NCBI RefSeq assembly: GCF_000013185.1
Contig: NC_007984.1
Span: 476,118 to 540,117 of the forward strand
Direction of reading: 5' to 3'
DNA: 64,000 nt
From: Baumannia cicadellinicola str. Hc (Homalodisca coagulata)
GTDB taxonomy: Bacteria > Pseudomonadota > Gammaproteobacteria > Enterobacterales > Enterobacteriaceae
Shown here: positions 1 to 9,357 of the stretch, in pieces
How the letters are laid out: every line of letters starts with the position of its first letter
How positions within the stretch are numbered: the first letter of the stretch is position 1
Notes under the pieces: generated by a model
The model's input: only the letters and a program-made list of their open reading frames with translations
Told to the model about the DNA's origin: nothing
Database searches by the model: none
Position numbers and translations under genes: made by a program

Positions 1-639
1 AACATCTACTTGTTGATGCATTATACCTTGTGCACCATCTATAAGAATAACGGCATTACATATCGCACGTATTTGTGTAATAATATATGAAATAGGATTA
101 ATAGTACCTAAAACATTAGAAATTTGGGTTAAAGCTACTATTTTAGTACGCTCATCAATTAATAATGGTATTAAATCAAGATTTAATGTACCATCTGGTT
201 GTAGAGGTATAAAACGCAACGTTAGTTGTTTTTCTTTTGCTAGTATCTGCCAAGGTACAATATTAGAATGATGTTCCATCTCAGTAATAACGATATTATC
301 ATGCTTTTGTAGTTGATATCGTCCCCAACTATTAGCAACTAAATTAATACCTTCTGTTGCTCCTTTTACAAAAACTATCTCTTTCTCTGAAGCAGCATGG
401 ATAAACTGAGCTACTTGAGCGCGAATTTTTTCCATCCGCATAGTTGCCATACTACTTAGTGTGTGAACCCCACGGTGTACTGCCGCATATTCTTGACGGT
501 AGAAAGAACTTTCACCGTTAATAACGGCATTTGGTTTTTGGGAGCTTGTTGCACTATCTAGATAAGTCAATGGTTGACCATTAATCTTTCTTGCTAGTAT
601 AGGAAAATCTGCCCTGATTTTATCAATAGGATAGTTCAT
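1..639 (-). CDS. sufS: Cysteine desulfurase SufS, N-terminal part (runs off left edge)
   Basis: PLP-dependent desulfurase that takes sulfur from L-cysteine for Fe-S assembly on the cytosolic SufBCD scaffold. The window holds the first 213 codons, with no stop before the edge. It begins MNYPIDKIRADFPIL, as in enterobacterial SufS. Visible family motifs are ATEGINLVA, EMEHHSNIVPW (cofactor-stacking His) and DGAQGIMHQ (PLP-ring Asp). The PLP lysine and the catalytic cysteine loop lie outside the window. The ATG at 639 overlaps the sufD stop as ATGA, so the two are probably translationally coupled. It is the last suf gene visible; whether sufE follows cannot be seen. Confidence 0.95.
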   Translation of the reverse strand, partial: MNYPIDKIRADFPILARKINGQPLTYLDSATSSQKPNAVINGESSFYRQEYAAVHRGVHTLSSMATMRMEKIRAQVAQFIHAASEKEIVFVKGATEGINLVANSWGRYQLQKHDNIVITEMEHHSNIVPWQILAKEKQLTLRFIPLQPDGTLNLDLIPLLIDERTKIVALTQISNVLGTINPISYIITQIRAICNAVILIDGAQGIMHQQVDV

Positions 640-1934
640 AAAGCTACTATATTTTGTTGTAAAGTATCTATGATAGCTGTATAGATGAGTTTTTGTAAAA
701 ATTCATTGCCAATAGTATCGATTATATCTGCGGCAAAAGCTGATATCATGGTATGTTGTGCATCGTTCTTATTAATTCCGCGCGAACGTAAGTAAAACAT
801 CTGATTATGATCAAAACTACTTACTGTAGTACCATGGCTACATTTAACGTCATCAGTATATATTTCTAGCTGTGGCTTACTATGTATATTTGCTAATTTA
901 CCTAATAGTAAATTATTATTTATCATCTTACCATTAGTTTTTAATGCTTCCTGGTTGACTTTTATTAAACCGTTAAACATACCTTGACCTTGATCTAAAG
1001 CAATTAACTTATGTAGTTGATGACTACAACAGTAACCTTTATTATGTTCTAAATAAGTACAAATATCGCTGATATCTTGATGAGTAAGTAATAATAAGCT
1101 TTTAACTAATACATCAGAACCTTCACCATTAAGTTGCATACTAGTTTGGTGCTGTGTCATACCTGGGCTAAAAATAAAAGAATAATCACGTACAACTGCA
1201 TTTAAACCAATAGTAATATCATTATGAGCAAAATGATAACTATTGTTCTTTTCACCTGCTAGTTTAATGTGACTTAAATGCGCATTATTACGTACATCCA
1301 TTGTGATACGTGCTCCACTAAAATGTGCAAGATCAGTCGTAGTAAGATTAACAAAATGCTCAATAACTTGTCCCATAGCATGAGGTTCTATCTCAATATG
1401 ATGGCGATAGTGTAGCATGTTAAGCATATTTTTATCTGAACTAGCTTGGCTAATATGTAGTAGATACAATGGTTTTGGTGCTATCTTACCCGTTGGCAAA
1501 CGAATACGTGTAGTCTCACGACTTAAACATTCAGTCAAATGTAGAAAAACTTCAGAACAGATTGGTTCGGGTAATCGCTGACGATTTGCGCCTTGTTCTA
1601 CTTGTACTTGCCATGGGTAAATATTACTATTACTTAAATTAGGGGCGAAATAACCATTAACAAAAACTAAACGGCATGCATCAATAGCAAAGCTAACATT
1701 ATCATGCTCAGAATAAGAAACATGAGAAATAGGTAAGTGGATTAAATCATATGATAATAGAATATCACGCTGCTTTTTTTTCCAATGTTCATTGTTGCTG
1801 GTAGATAAACCAAGTTGCATTACTTTCTGCCAGTGAGTAGAAGCATGAATATCATGTTGAATATGATTCTCTAATAGCTGATAACACTGAGTTAAAAAAT
1901 TAGTATTATTTTTACTATTTAATGAGCCAGTCAT
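636..1934 (-). CDS. sufD: Fe-S cluster assembly protein SufD
   Basis: Beta-helix partner of SufB in the SufBC2D scaffold complex. I chose the ATG at 1934 because MTGSLNSKNN aligns with the usual enterobacterial N-terminus (MAGLPNSSN); an upstream in-frame ATG at 1994 would overlap sufC by 80 bp. The C-terminal core carries the conserved stretches CSHGTTVSSFD, FYLRSRG and ISAFAADI. At 432 residues it is near the family norm of about 423. It overlaps the sufC 3' end by 20 bp and the sufS start by 4 bp, so it is tightly packed in the operon. The N-terminal half is divergent, as is common in this family. Confidence 0.95.
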   Translation of the reverse strand: MTGSLNSKNNTNFLTQCYQLLENHIQHDIHASTHWQKVMQLGLSTSNNEHWKKKQRDILLSYDLIHLPISHVSYSEHDNVSFAIDACRLVFVNGYFAPNLSNSNIYPWQVQVEQGANRQRLPEPICSEVFLHLTECLSRETTRIRLPTGKIAPKPLYLLHISQASSDKNMLNMLHYRHHIEIEPHAMGQVIEHFVNLTTTDLAHFSGARITMDVRNNAHLSHIKLAGEKNNSYHFAHNDITIGLNAVVRDYSFIFSPGMTQHQTSMQLNGEGSDVLVKSLLLLTHQDISDICTYLEHNKGYCCSHQLHKLIALDQGQGMFNGLIKVNQEALKTNGKMINNNLLLGKLANIHSKPQLEIYTDDVKCSHGTTVSSFDHNQMFYLRSRGINKNDAQHTMISAFAADIIDTIGNEFLQKLIYTAIIDTLQQNIVAL

Positions 1935-2655
1935 AGCCTTGCTCCTCAAGCTGTTTAGCCAGAGAAAAGTTCCCTGATTTAATAATACTACCATGATGCA
2001 TTACATGTACATATTCTGGTTGTATATCATCTAGAATACGTTGGTAATGAGTTATAACTATGAATGATCGATTAGCATTACGTAATAATGTAATACATCT
2101 AGCTATTATTTTTAATGCATCAATATCTAGTCCTGAATCTATTTCATCTAAAATACATAGATCCGGTTCCAATACTGCCATTTGTAGAATTTCATTACGT
2201 TTTTTTTCTCCTCCAGAAAATCCTACATTTACTGATCTTTTCAACAGTTTATCTGATATATTTAGCCGATTAATTTTCTGATTGATAAGATCAATTAAAT
2301 CCCAACTATCTAGTGGCTCCAGTTTACGATATTTACGAATAGAATTAATAGCTGTCTGTAAAAATAGAGTATTGCTAATACCAGGAATTTCAACAGGATA
2401 TTGAAAAGCTAAAAATAATCCTTCTCCTGCTCGTTCTTCAGGATTAAGCATAAGTAAATTATGCTCCTTAAAGCGTATTGTTCCTGCTGTTACATGATAA
2501 TCCTTATGACCTGCTAAAGTAGTAGATAAAGTACTTTTGCCTGATCCATTAGGACCCATAATTGCATGTATTTCACCTGGTTTAATTTCTAAGTTTAGTC
2601 TATTGATAATTAATTTGTTTTCGACTTCTACATTTAAATTTTGAATCGAGAGCAT
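1915..2655 (-). CDS. sufC: Fe-S assembly ATPase SufC
   Basis: ABC-type ATPase that energises the SufBCD scaffold. It is soluble, with no membrane segments. Walker A is GPNGSGKST (around residues 34-42), the signature is SVNVGFSGGEKKR, Walker B is LCILDEIDSGLD and the switch histidine sits in VITHYQR. The 246 residues are essentially full length. MLSIQNLNVEV matches the family start. It lies between sufB and sufD in the sufABCDS order. One conserved Ser after the catalytic Glu is Ile here (DEID instead of the DESD of E. coli as recalled), next to but not at a catalytic residue. Confidence 0.97.
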   Translation of the reverse strand: MLSIQNLNVEVENKLIINRLNLEIKPGEIHAIMGPNGSGKSTLSTTLAGHKDYHVTAGTIRFKEHNLLMLNPEERAGEGLFLAFQYPVEIPGISNTLFLQTAINSIRKYRKLEPLDSWDLIDLINQKINRLNISDKLLKRSVNVGFSGGEKKRNEILQMAVLEPDLCILDEIDSGLDIDALKIIARCITLLRNANRSFIVITHYQRILDDIQPEYVHVMHHGSIIKSGNFSLAKQLEEQGYDWLIK

Positions 2656-2729
2656 GTATTGATATTCCTTTGTAGTACCATATGGTATTGTTTATACATT
2701 TATACCTACAAAGATGTATCTAATGAATA

Positions 2730-4208
2730 TTAACCCACACTATGTTCAAGGCTAATAGCTAATAATCTTTGTGCTTCTACAGCAAACTCTAAAGGTAATT
2801 TAGAAAAAATTTCCTTGCAAAAACCATTCACTATCATAGTTATAGCATTATCTTCGCTAATACCTCTTTGATAGCAGTAAAATAGTTGATCTTGACCAAT
2901 ACGTGAAGTAGTTGCTTCATGTTCTAATTTAGCCGTATTATTGCCAACTTCAATAGATGGAAATGTATGGGCACCACATTGATTACCAATTAACATAGAA
3001 TCGCACTGAGTAAAATTCCGGGCGTTACTAGCAGTAGACATAATATTTACTAAGCCACGGTAAGTATTCTCACTATTACCGGCAGAAATTCCTTTAGAAA
3101 TAATAGTAGATTTAGTATTTTTTCCTATATGAATCATTTTAGTACCAGTATCAGCTTGCTGACAGCTATTAGTTAGTGCTACCGAGAAAAATTCCCCAAT
3201 GGAATTATCTCCACGTAAAATAACACTAGGATATTTCCATGTAATAGCTGAACCAGTTTCAGCTTGAGTCCAAGACATTTTCGAATTATTACCAATACAT
3301 AATGCTCGCTTAGTTACAAAATTAAAAATACCGCCTTTATTTTCTCCACCAGCAAACCAGTTTTGTATGGTAGAATACTTAATTTCCGCATCTTGATATA
3401 TAATTACTTCTACCACTGCAGCATGTAACTGATAATTTTTTCTAGCTGGTGCTGAACATCCTTCTATATAGCTAACATAACTGCTTTTTTCGGCTATAAT
3501 TATTGTACGCTCAAACTGTCCAGTTTGAGCAGCATTAATTCTAAAATAGGTAGACAGTTCCATAGGACAACGTACTCCTGGTGGTATATAAACAAAAGTA
3601 CCATCTGAAGCTACTGCAGAGTTAAGTGCTGCAAAAAAGTTATCGTTAACAGGCACGACACTACCTAAATATTTACGTATTAGTTCAGGATATTGCTGAA
3701 TTGCAGCGCTAAAAGAACAAAAAATAATCCCTTGTTCTGCTAACTGATTACTATATGTAGTAGATACTGATACCGAATCAAAAATAGCGTCGATTGCTAC
3801 TTCACTACCTTCACGTACTGGGATCCCTAATTTATTAAATGTTTCTTCTACTTCTGAAGTTAGGTATTGCTGCTGTTTAATTCCACTAATCTTAGCATTA
3901 TTACTACATTCAGGTGCAGAATAGTAACTATAATCATTATAATTAAGTTGTTTATAATAGGCTTTTAACCAATGTGGTTCCTTCATTTTTAGCCAAGCTT
4001 GATAAGCATTTAGACGAAATGTTAGCATCCAATCTGGTTCACTACGCTTAGCTGATATAGCACGTACTACTTCTTCGCTAATACCATATTCTAACTGCTC
4101 AGTAGCTAACTGAGTAATAAATCCTTCTCTATATTTTTTTTTATTGTCCAGTTCTTTGCTAGTATCGATTACCTTAAGATTTTTCATATTATGACATACC
4201 ATCATCAT
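2730..4208 (-). CDS. sufB: Fe-S cluster scaffold protein SufB
   Basis: Main scaffold on which Fe-S clusters form with SufC and SufD. Almost the whole protein aligns with enterobacterial Suf[24 protein letters not shown] near the start, [26 protein letters not shown], and [22 protein letters not shown] at the end. The cysteine in FTQCDSM (about residue 402), matching the Cys405 sulfur acceptor of E. coli, is kept. The extreme N-terminus is short and divergent. Starts at 4208 or at the ATG of MKNLKV are both possible, and no clear Shine-Dalgarno site separates them. sufA ends 11 bp upstream, so the two are co-transcribed. Confidence 0.97.
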   Translation of the reverse strand: MMMVCHNMKNLKVIDTSKELDNKKKYREGFITQLATEQLEYGISEEVVRAISAKRSEPDWMLTFRLNAYQAWLKMKEPHWLKAYYKQLNYNDYSYYSAPECSNNAKISGIKQQQYLTSEVEETFNKLGIPVREGSEVAIDAIFDSVSVSTTYSNQLAEQGIIFCSFSAAIQQYPELIRKYLGSVVPVNDNFFAALNSAVASDGTFVYIPPGVRCPMELSTYFRINAAQTGQFERTIIIAEKSSYVSYIEGCSAPARKNYQLHAAVVEVIIYQDAEIKYSTIQNWFAGGENKGGIFNFVTKRALCIGNNSKMSWTQAETGSAITWKYPSVILRGDNSIGEFFSVALTNSCQQADTGTKMIHIGKNTKSTIISKGISAGNSENTYRGLVNIMSTASNARNFTQCDSMLIGNQCGAHTFPSIEVGNNTAKLEHEATTSRIGQDQLFYCYQRGISEDNAITMIVNGFCKEIFSKLPLEFAVEAQRLLAISLEHSVG

Positions 4209-4219
4209 GTATCACTTAA

Positions 4220-4579
4220 TCAAATGCTAAAACTTTCACCGCAACCACAGGCATGTTGAGCTTTGGGATTGTAAAATTTAAATTCATAGTTTAAACCGAT
4301 CTTTATATAGTCGATTCTTGTACCGTCAATTAAGGGCATCACCTGCAAGGGTACAAAAAGCTTTGCTCCTAGATGTTCATACACTAAATCACTTTTATTA
4401 GGTTCTGTTATTAGATCTAGAATATAACTAAATCCAGCACATCCAGAATGATTAATACTTAATCGTAAACCAAACATACGAGGATCAGATGTTACTAGTT
4501 TTTTAATTTGTCGAGCTGCAGCATCAGTCATAGTAAGACCATACCATATTTTATCTTGTAAATTTAATTTAGTTATCAT
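4220..4579 (-). CDS. sufA: A-type Fe-S carrier SufA
   Basis: A-type carrier that passes assembled clusters from SufBCD to target apoproteins. The three cluster-ligating cysteines are all present, one in NHSGCAGF and two in the C-terminal HACGCGESF. The 119 residues match the family length of about 122, including KLFVPLQVMPLIDGT and FKFYNPKAQ. It is the first gene of the suf operon. The 146-bp gap upstream holds an 18-bp palindrome and an AT hairpin that could carry the operon's regulation (see separate entry). The window contains no isc genes, so Suf may be the main Fe-S system here, though that is inference. Confidence 0.96.
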   Translation of the reverse strand: MITKLNLQDKIWYGLTMTDAAARQIKKLVTSDPRMFGLRLSINHSGCAGFSYILDLITEPNKSDLVYEHLGAKLFVPLQVMPLIDGTRIDYIKIGLNYEFKFYNPKAQHACGCGESFSI

Positions 4580-4631
4580 ATAAGATTTTACACTATATAA
4601 TCTGTTACTTTTATAAAATTAAAACAATCAA

Positions 4632-4670
4632 TAGTAAAATATTTTTTTACTAATCTAATCTAGATTAGAT
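4632..4670. promoter_or_regulatory. Adjoining inverted repeats between pheT and sufA
   Basis: 4653-4670 is a perfect 18-bp palindrome, ATCTAATCTAGATTAGAT. It directly abuts an 8-bp-arm inverted repeat at 4632-4652 (TAGTAAAA, 5-nt loop, TTTTACTA). On the minus strand they lie after the pheT stop and about 55-90 bp before the sufA start. They could be a weak terminator for the phe operon, an operator for suf, or both. No strong U-run follows on the minus strand, and the sequence does not obviously match an IscR, Fur or OxyR site that I recognise. Function is inferred only from symmetry and position. Confidence 0.4.
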
Positions 4671-4725
4671 AGTTTTATTAACTATTTACACACTTAATTA
4701 TAAATTAAGCTTGATTCATAAATCT

Positions 4726-7110
4726 TTATAGATTCCATTTTTCTTTATAATGTTCATCTCTTAGTGATGCTTGAAATCTTTTTTTTAACAATTCTATACA
4801 TTCAGAAATAATTGTAGATATCTTTTCTTCTTCTAGTGTGCTATTATCACTTTGTAAAATTAAACGCATTGCTAAACTTTTAAAGCCTGGTGGTATACCT
4901 ATACCCTTATAAACATCAAATATATTTACGCTAATTAATTTTGTTTTAAGAATATGTTTGCATTCAGTAGTTACATCTGCTGCACGAATATGCTCTTTCA
5001 CGACAATAGCAATATCCCTGTAAGTTGTAGGAAATGGAGAAAGGAAAGTAGCTTTAGGAATTTTACGTTGGTTGATTTTTGACCATAGTAACTCAAAAAC
5101 AAATATGCTATAACTTAAGTTAAGTTTTTCTTCTAATTCGGGATGTATCATTCCAACCCATCCAACAGTTTCACTATTAAGATTAATAGCTGCACATTGA
5201 CCTGGATGTAATACAGATTGTTCTTGTGCTTTAAACTCAAACTGGTCTAACTTGCCAGTTAGTTCTAGTATTGCTTCAATATCACCTTTAATATCATAAA
5301 AATCTGCCTGCTGATGTTTAGTAGACCAATGTTCATCAAAACGACAACCAGTTTTTACACCAGACAGCAACAAATTTTGACGGATACCTTCATCTACATT
5401 CTTAGATGGAATAAAACATGATCCACTTTCGAATAATCTAATATTTTTCTGCTGACGATTGTTATTATAGATTACTGCACAAATAAGACCAGGCAACATT
5501 GAAAGCCGCATTGCTGACATTTCTAAAGATAGAGGGTTTCGTAAATGTAACATTACATGACCTGGATATAATAACTTTTGTATTTTAGGATCAACAAAAC
5601 TATAAGTTATAGCTTCATAATATCCGCGGTCTACTAATAAATACTTAGCTCTTTCTAACGGTAAGATGGTTTCTTTGTGAGATTGTTGGATTAATAAATT
5701 TGATCTAATAGGAACATGAGGGATCTTATCATAACCGTATATTCTTGTTATTTCTTCAATTATATTCTCTTCAGTCTCGATATCAAAACGCCAATGGGGA
5801 GTTAATATTTGCCATCCATGAGTAATATTAGTTATTTTACATCCTATTCTGCTAAGAATATCAATAATTTCTTGATCTGGAATTATATATCCAATTAAAC
5901 TATCTAGTTTTTTCCGCCGTAAGATAATTGTTGCAGGCTTAGGTAATGCTGCGGTATTAGTAACATTAATGACTGGACCTGGTTGACCACCACAAATATC
6001 TAATATTAATGAGGTTGCTCGCTCAATAACATGTAGCGTTAACATAGGATCAATACCACGTTCATAACGAAGTGAAGCTTCAGTATTAACACCATACTTG
6101 CGTGCTTGACCTCTAATTACTAAAGGATTAAAAAAAGCTGCTTCTAAAAAAATATGGCTACTAGCACATGTAAAACTTGAATCAATTCCGCCAATAATTC
6201 CTGCTATAGATAATACTTTACTATGATCGGCAACAACTAATGTTTCTGATGTTAGAGTAGCTTTATAACCATTTAATAATGTAATTTTCTCTTTTGGTTT
6301 AGCCCTACGTATAATTAGACCTCCATTAATTTTATTAAGATCAAATACATTTATTGGCTGCCCAAATTCTAGTAAAATATAATTTGTAATATCTATTACT
6401 ACATTAACTAAACTAATACCACTACGACGTAATTTTTCTTTGATCCATAGTGGAGTATTCATTCTACTATTTATGTTTTTTATTACTCTACCAATATAAC
6501 GAGGACAAGCAATAGAATCTATGACGTTAATAGGAAGTATATTGATAATTAATGGAGCTACTGATTGAGTGAAAAATCTTTTTAAAGGTAATTTATTAAT
6601 AATTGCTATTTCACGTGCAATGCCTACTATTCCGAGACAGTCAGCACGGTTAGGTGTTACGCTAAAATCAAAAATTTTATCGTATAATTTTAAATAATTG
6701 CTTAGATTATCTCCTATAGGTGCATCAATAGGTAATTCAATTATACCAATATTATGATAATAATCCCTAATACCTAATTCTGCAAAAGAACATAGTTTTC
6801 CTTGCAATAATTTATCATCTGATTCTACAATATGAACTGCAACTTTTAAAGTTTTGCGGCAACTAACATCATTGCAATTAATATTAATTAAATTAGATTT
6901 ATTAATGTTTACTTTAACAATTAATAATTGTTCATTATTTGGATGATAATCACATTCTACTATTTGACCTACGACTACATCAGCATAATTATTAGCTACC
7001 GCATCAATACTATTGACTTCTAAACCAAACATAGTCATTTGTTCTGCTAAAGCATTACTATCAATAGTAGGATTGACCCATTCACGTAGCCAAAGTTCAC
7101 TGAATTTCAC
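4726..7110 (-). CDS. pheT: Phenylalanyl-tRNA synthetase beta subunit
   Basis: Large subunit of the alpha2-beta2 cytosolic enzyme that charges tRNA-Phe. Domain order is a tRNA-binding EMAP/OB fold (around 39-150, VVVGQIVECDYHPNN), the B3/B4 editing module (around 210-400, EASLRYERGID), the B5 domain, a catalytic-like core (SFVDPKIQKLLYP, LRNPLSLEMSAMR) and the C-terminal ferredoxin-like anticodon domain (PTTYRDIAIVV to the end). The 794 residues match the usual 795. pheS ends 16 bp upstream. The ihfA gene that follows pheT in E. coli is absent; sufA comes next. Confidence 0.97.
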   Translation of the reverse strand: MKFSELWLREWVNPTIDSNALAEQMTMFGLEVNSIDAVANNYADVVVGQIVECDYHPNNEQLLIVKVNINKSNLININCNDVSCRKTLKVAVHIVESDDKLLQGKLCSFAELGIRDYYHNIGIIELPIDAPIGDNLSNYLKLYDKIFDFSVTPNRADCLGIVGIAREIAIINKLPLKRFFTQSVAPLIINILPINVIDSIACPRYIGRVIKNINSRMNTPLWIKEKLRRSGISLVNVVIDITNYILLEFGQPINVFDLNKINGGLIIRRAKPKEKITLLNGYKATLTSETLVVADHSKVLSIAGIIGGIDSSFTCASSHIFLEAAFFNPLVIRGQARKYGVNTEASLRYERGIDPMLTLHVIERATSLILDICGGQPGPVINVTNTAALPKPATIILRRKKLDSLIGYIIPDQEIIDILSRIGCKITNITHGWQILTPHWRFDIETEENIIEEITRIYGYDKIPHVPIRSNLLIQQSHKETILPLERAKYLLVDRGYYEAITYSFVDPKIQKLLYPGHVMLHLRNPLSLEMSAMRLSMLPGLICAVIYNNNRQQKNIRLFESGSCFIPSKNVDEGIRQNLLLSGVKTGCRFDEHWSTKHQQADFYDIKGDIEAILELTGKLDQFEFKAQEQSVLHPGQCAAINLNSETVGWVGMIHPELEEKLNLSYSIFVFELLWSKINQRKIPKATFLSPFPTTYRDIAIVVKEHIRAADVTTECKHILKTKLISVNIFDVYKGIGIPPGFKSLAMRLILQSDNSTLEEEKISTIISECIELLKKRFQASLRDEHYKEKWNL

Positions 7111-7126
7111 GATTCTTCCTATGATT

Positions 7127-8110
7127 TTACTTAAATTGTTTTAGAAAACGTAAATCATTATCGAAGAATGCTCGTAAATCGACAATAGAGTAACGTAACA
7201 TTGCCATTCTCTCTATACCGATACCAAAGGCAAAACCAGAATAAATATCTGGATCAATGCCAACATTTCGTAGAATAACTGGATGCACCATACCGCAGCC
7301 AAGTACTTCTAGCCAGCATTTATTCTTACTCATGATATCTACTTCTGCTGATGGTTGAGTGAAAGGAAAGTATGATGGACGAAAACGTACTTTTACGGTA
7401 TCTTCAAAAAAATAGTGTAATAATTCATGTATAGTATTTTTTAAATGAGCAAATGTTATACTATTATCAATCATTAAACCTTCCATTTGATGAAACATAG
7501 GAGTGTGGGTTTGGTCATAATCACGACGATAAACACGGCCTGATGTTATAATACGGATAGGTGGTTGGTAACTTTGCATAATGCGAATTTGAATGCCAGA
7601 AGTTTGAGTACGTAATAACTGAGTAGAATTAATCCAAAAAGTATCTTGATCTGTACGTGAAGGATGATGAATTGGTATATTTAACGCGTCGAAATTATAA
7701 TAACTATGTTCGATTTCTGGTCCATGTTCAATGGAAAAACCTAATTGACTAAAGAATTTTTCTAGACAAAGAACAGTCTGAGATAGAGGATGTAATGCAC
7801 CATTATTTAAACGTCTTCCAGGCAAAGATATATCTACACTTTCTGTTGCAAGTCTAGTTTTAATCTTTATAAGTTTTATTGCTTGTTTTCTATCTAAGAT
7901 AGCTTGTTTTACTTCTTGCTTAGCCTTATTGAATAAGGCTCCTATTTGTGGTTGTTTATCTGGGGTTTGATGCCGTAAATATAATACTTGTTGATTAAAG
8001 TATCCTTTTTTACCTAAAAACTTAATCCGTGTTAACTCAAGAGTCTTTAAATCATTAGAATTACTAATAGCTTTTTTTGCTTGTATAACTAATTTTTGAA
8101 GATCAGACAT
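7127..8110 (-). CDS. pheS: Phenylalanyl-tRNA synthetase alpha subunit
   Basis: Catalytic subunit of PheRS. An N-terminal coiled coil (about residues 1-85) binds tRNA. The class II core follows, with motif 2 at [23 protein letters not shown] and motif 3 at [16 protein letters not shown]. Length is 327 residues, as expected. The phenylalanine-pocket region [10 protein letters not shown] is intact. It sits between rplT and pheT as in E. coli. The 67-bp gap after rplT is where E. coli has the pheM leader attenuator; I see no leader peptide with a Phe run and no strong terminator there, so attenuation is probably lost. Confidence 0.97.
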   Translation of the reverse strand: MSDLQKLVIQAKKAISNSNDLKTLELTRIKFLGKKGYFNQQVLYLRHQTPDKQPQIGALFNKAKQEVKQAILDRKQAIKLIKIKTRLATESVDISLPGRRLNNGALHPLSQTVLCLEKFFSQLGFSIEHGPEIEHSYYNFDALNIPIHHPSRTDQDTFWINSTQLLRTQTSGIQIRIMQSYQPPIRIITSGRVYRRDYDQTHTPMFHQMEGLMIDNSITFAHLKNTIHELLHYFFEDTVKVRFRPSYFPFTQPSAEVDIMSKNKCWLEVLGCGMVHPVILRNVGIDPDIYSGFAFGIGIERMAMLRYSIVDLRAFFDNDLRFLKQFK

Positions 8111-8177
8111 AAATTTGCCCTATAGTTACAAACTTAACTACTCTAAAACATAAATCTCTATTTATTAATTCATATAG

Positions 8178-8540
8178 TTAAGTTACGCACAAAATACTTT
8201 TTGCTTTTTCTGCTAGAGTTGCAAAAGCTACTTTGTCACTAATAGCAATTTCTGCCAAGATTTTACGATCTATATGAATAGAAGCTTTTTTAAGACTATT
8301 CATGAAACAACTATAAGTAATACCATGTTGACGTACAGCGGCATTAATACGTGTTATCCATAATTTACGAAACTGACGTTTTTTACAACGTCTATCACGG
8401 TAACAGTACTGACCAGCTTTTAATACTGCCTGAAAGGCTACACGATAAACACGAGAACGCGCACCATAATAACCATTAGCTAGTTTTAATACTTTTTTAT
8501 GTCTTGCTCGAGCTACTACACCGCGTTTAACACGTGCCAT
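8178..8540 (-). CDS. rplT: 50S ribosomal protein L20
   Basis: Early-assembly protein of the large subunit that binds 23S rRNA. I chose the ATG at 8540 because [21 protein letters not shown] is the canonical N-terminus; the open frame extends eight codons further upstream without homology. Basic residues dominate throughout and the 120 residues are close to the standard 118. It follows rpmI by 27 bp. In E. coli L20 represses rpmI-rplT translation through an mRNA fold; whether that survives cannot be judged by eye. Confidence 0.97.
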   Translation of the reverse strand: MARVKRGVVARARHKKVLKLANGYYGARSRVYRVAFQAVLKAGQYCYRDRRCKKRQFRKLWITRINAAVRQHGITYSCFMNSLKKASIHIDRKILAEIAISDKVAFATLAEKAKSILCVT

Positions 8541-8567
8541 AGACTTTTCTCCTATACAAATCAAAAC

Positions 8568-8765
8568 TTACGCATATGGTAGACAACGCACTACCAAATT
8601 TTTATCGCCTTTAGAAACTATAGATTTAAAACGTAAGTTACGCTTACGATTAGTTGATTTTTTCGTTAGAAGATGACGTAAATAAGCTTGTTTATGCTTA
8701 AAGCAACCAGAGGAGTTTTTCTTAAAACGCTTAACAGCTCCACGTACGCTTTTTAGTTTTGGCAT
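8568..8765 (-). CDS. rpmI: 50S ribosomal protein L35
   Basis: Small basic protein of the large ribosomal subunit. It starts [17 protein letters not shown] and has the family pattern of Lys/Arg repeats ([13 protein letters not shown]). Its length of 65 residues is the standard one and ends in the usual LPYA. It lies in the infC-rpmI-rplT order, 45 bp after infC and 27 bp before rplT. Nothing in it looks damaged. Confidence 0.97.
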   Translation of the reverse strand: MPKLKSVRGAVKRFKKNSSGCFKHKQAYLRHLLTKKSTNRKRNLRFKSIVSKGDKNLVVRCLPYA

Positions 8766-8810
8766 TAGTCTTTTTCTACTCTATATAAGATTTTGATTAA
8801 TAAAACTACA

Positions 8811-9326
8811 TTATCTTTTTTTAGGGGCTAGAATCATGATCATCTGGCGTCCTTCAATTTTATTTGGTAATGATTCTAATAAAGCTATATCATTTAGGTC
8901 TTCGCGAATACGATTAAGAACTTCAATACCAAGTTTTTGATGCGCCATTTCCCTTCCCCGGAATCTTAAGGTAATTTTAACTTTATCACCCTCGATGAGA
9001 AAACGCATTAAATTACGTATTTTTACTTGATAGTCGCTTTCATCAATACCAGGACGAAATTTAATTTCCTTAATATGCGTAATTTTTTGTTTTTTCTTCT
9101 GTTCTTTATTTGATTTACTTTTCTCATAGAGAAATTTACCGTAATCCATAATACGGCAAACAGGAGGTTCGGCATTAGAACTAATTTCTACTAAATCAAC
9201 ACCTGCTTCCTCAGCTTTTTCAAGGGCCTTGTTCAGGGTGACAATACCAATTAATTCACCATTTATACCAGTTAACCGAACTTTTCCTGCACAAATTTCT
9301 AAATTTATTTTATGAATTGACCGCAT
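8811..9326 (-). CDS. infC: Translation initiation factor IF-3 (new ATG start, shortened N-terminus)
   Basis: IF-3 binds the 30S subunit, blocks early subunit joining and proofreads the start codon. The N-domain ([29 protein letters not shown]), lysine-rich linker ([15 protein letters not shown]) and C-domain ([24 protein letters not shown]) are intact. The only ATG is at 9326. The protein from there lacks about nine N-terminal residues of the E. coli form. The lost residues are still readable upstream as a relic AUU-started stretch ended by two stops (see next entry). A weak GAG sits 8 bp before the ATG. infC lies 31 bp after thrS, as in enterobacteria. Confidence 0.95.
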   Translation of the reverse strand: MRSIHKINLEICAGKVRLTGINGELIGIVTLNKALEKAEEAGVDLVEISSNAEPPVCRIMDYGKFLYEKSKSNKEQKKKQKITHIKEIKFRPGIDESDYQVKIRNLMRFLIEGDKVKITLRFRGREMAHQKLGIEVLNRIREDLNDIALLESLPNKIEGRQMIMILAPKKR

Positions 9327-9353
9327 TTATTAAACTCTTTTATTACCTTTAAT
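9327..9353 (-). promoter_or_regulatory. Relic AUU start and seven-codon leader of infC, ended by tandem stops
   Basis: In the infC frame, directly upstream of its ATG, the minus strand reads ATT AAA GGT AAT AAA AGA GTT TAA TAA. E. coli IF-3, as recalled, starts at AUU and reads (M)KGGKRVQTARPNRINGE. Here the frame reads (I/M)KGNKRV[18 protein letters not shown], a gap-free codon-for-codon match. The ancestral start and seven codons survive, Gln8 and Thr9 have become UAA, and an ATG has arisen in the next codon. It may be a dead relic, or a mini-ORF whose AUU initiation is coupled to the ATG. Confidence 0.8.
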
Positions 9354-9357
9354 ACTG

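Noticed and set aside
8111-8177. pheM-type attenuator before pheS
   Set aside because: The gap is 67 bp with no leader peptide rich in Phe codons and no terminator stem.
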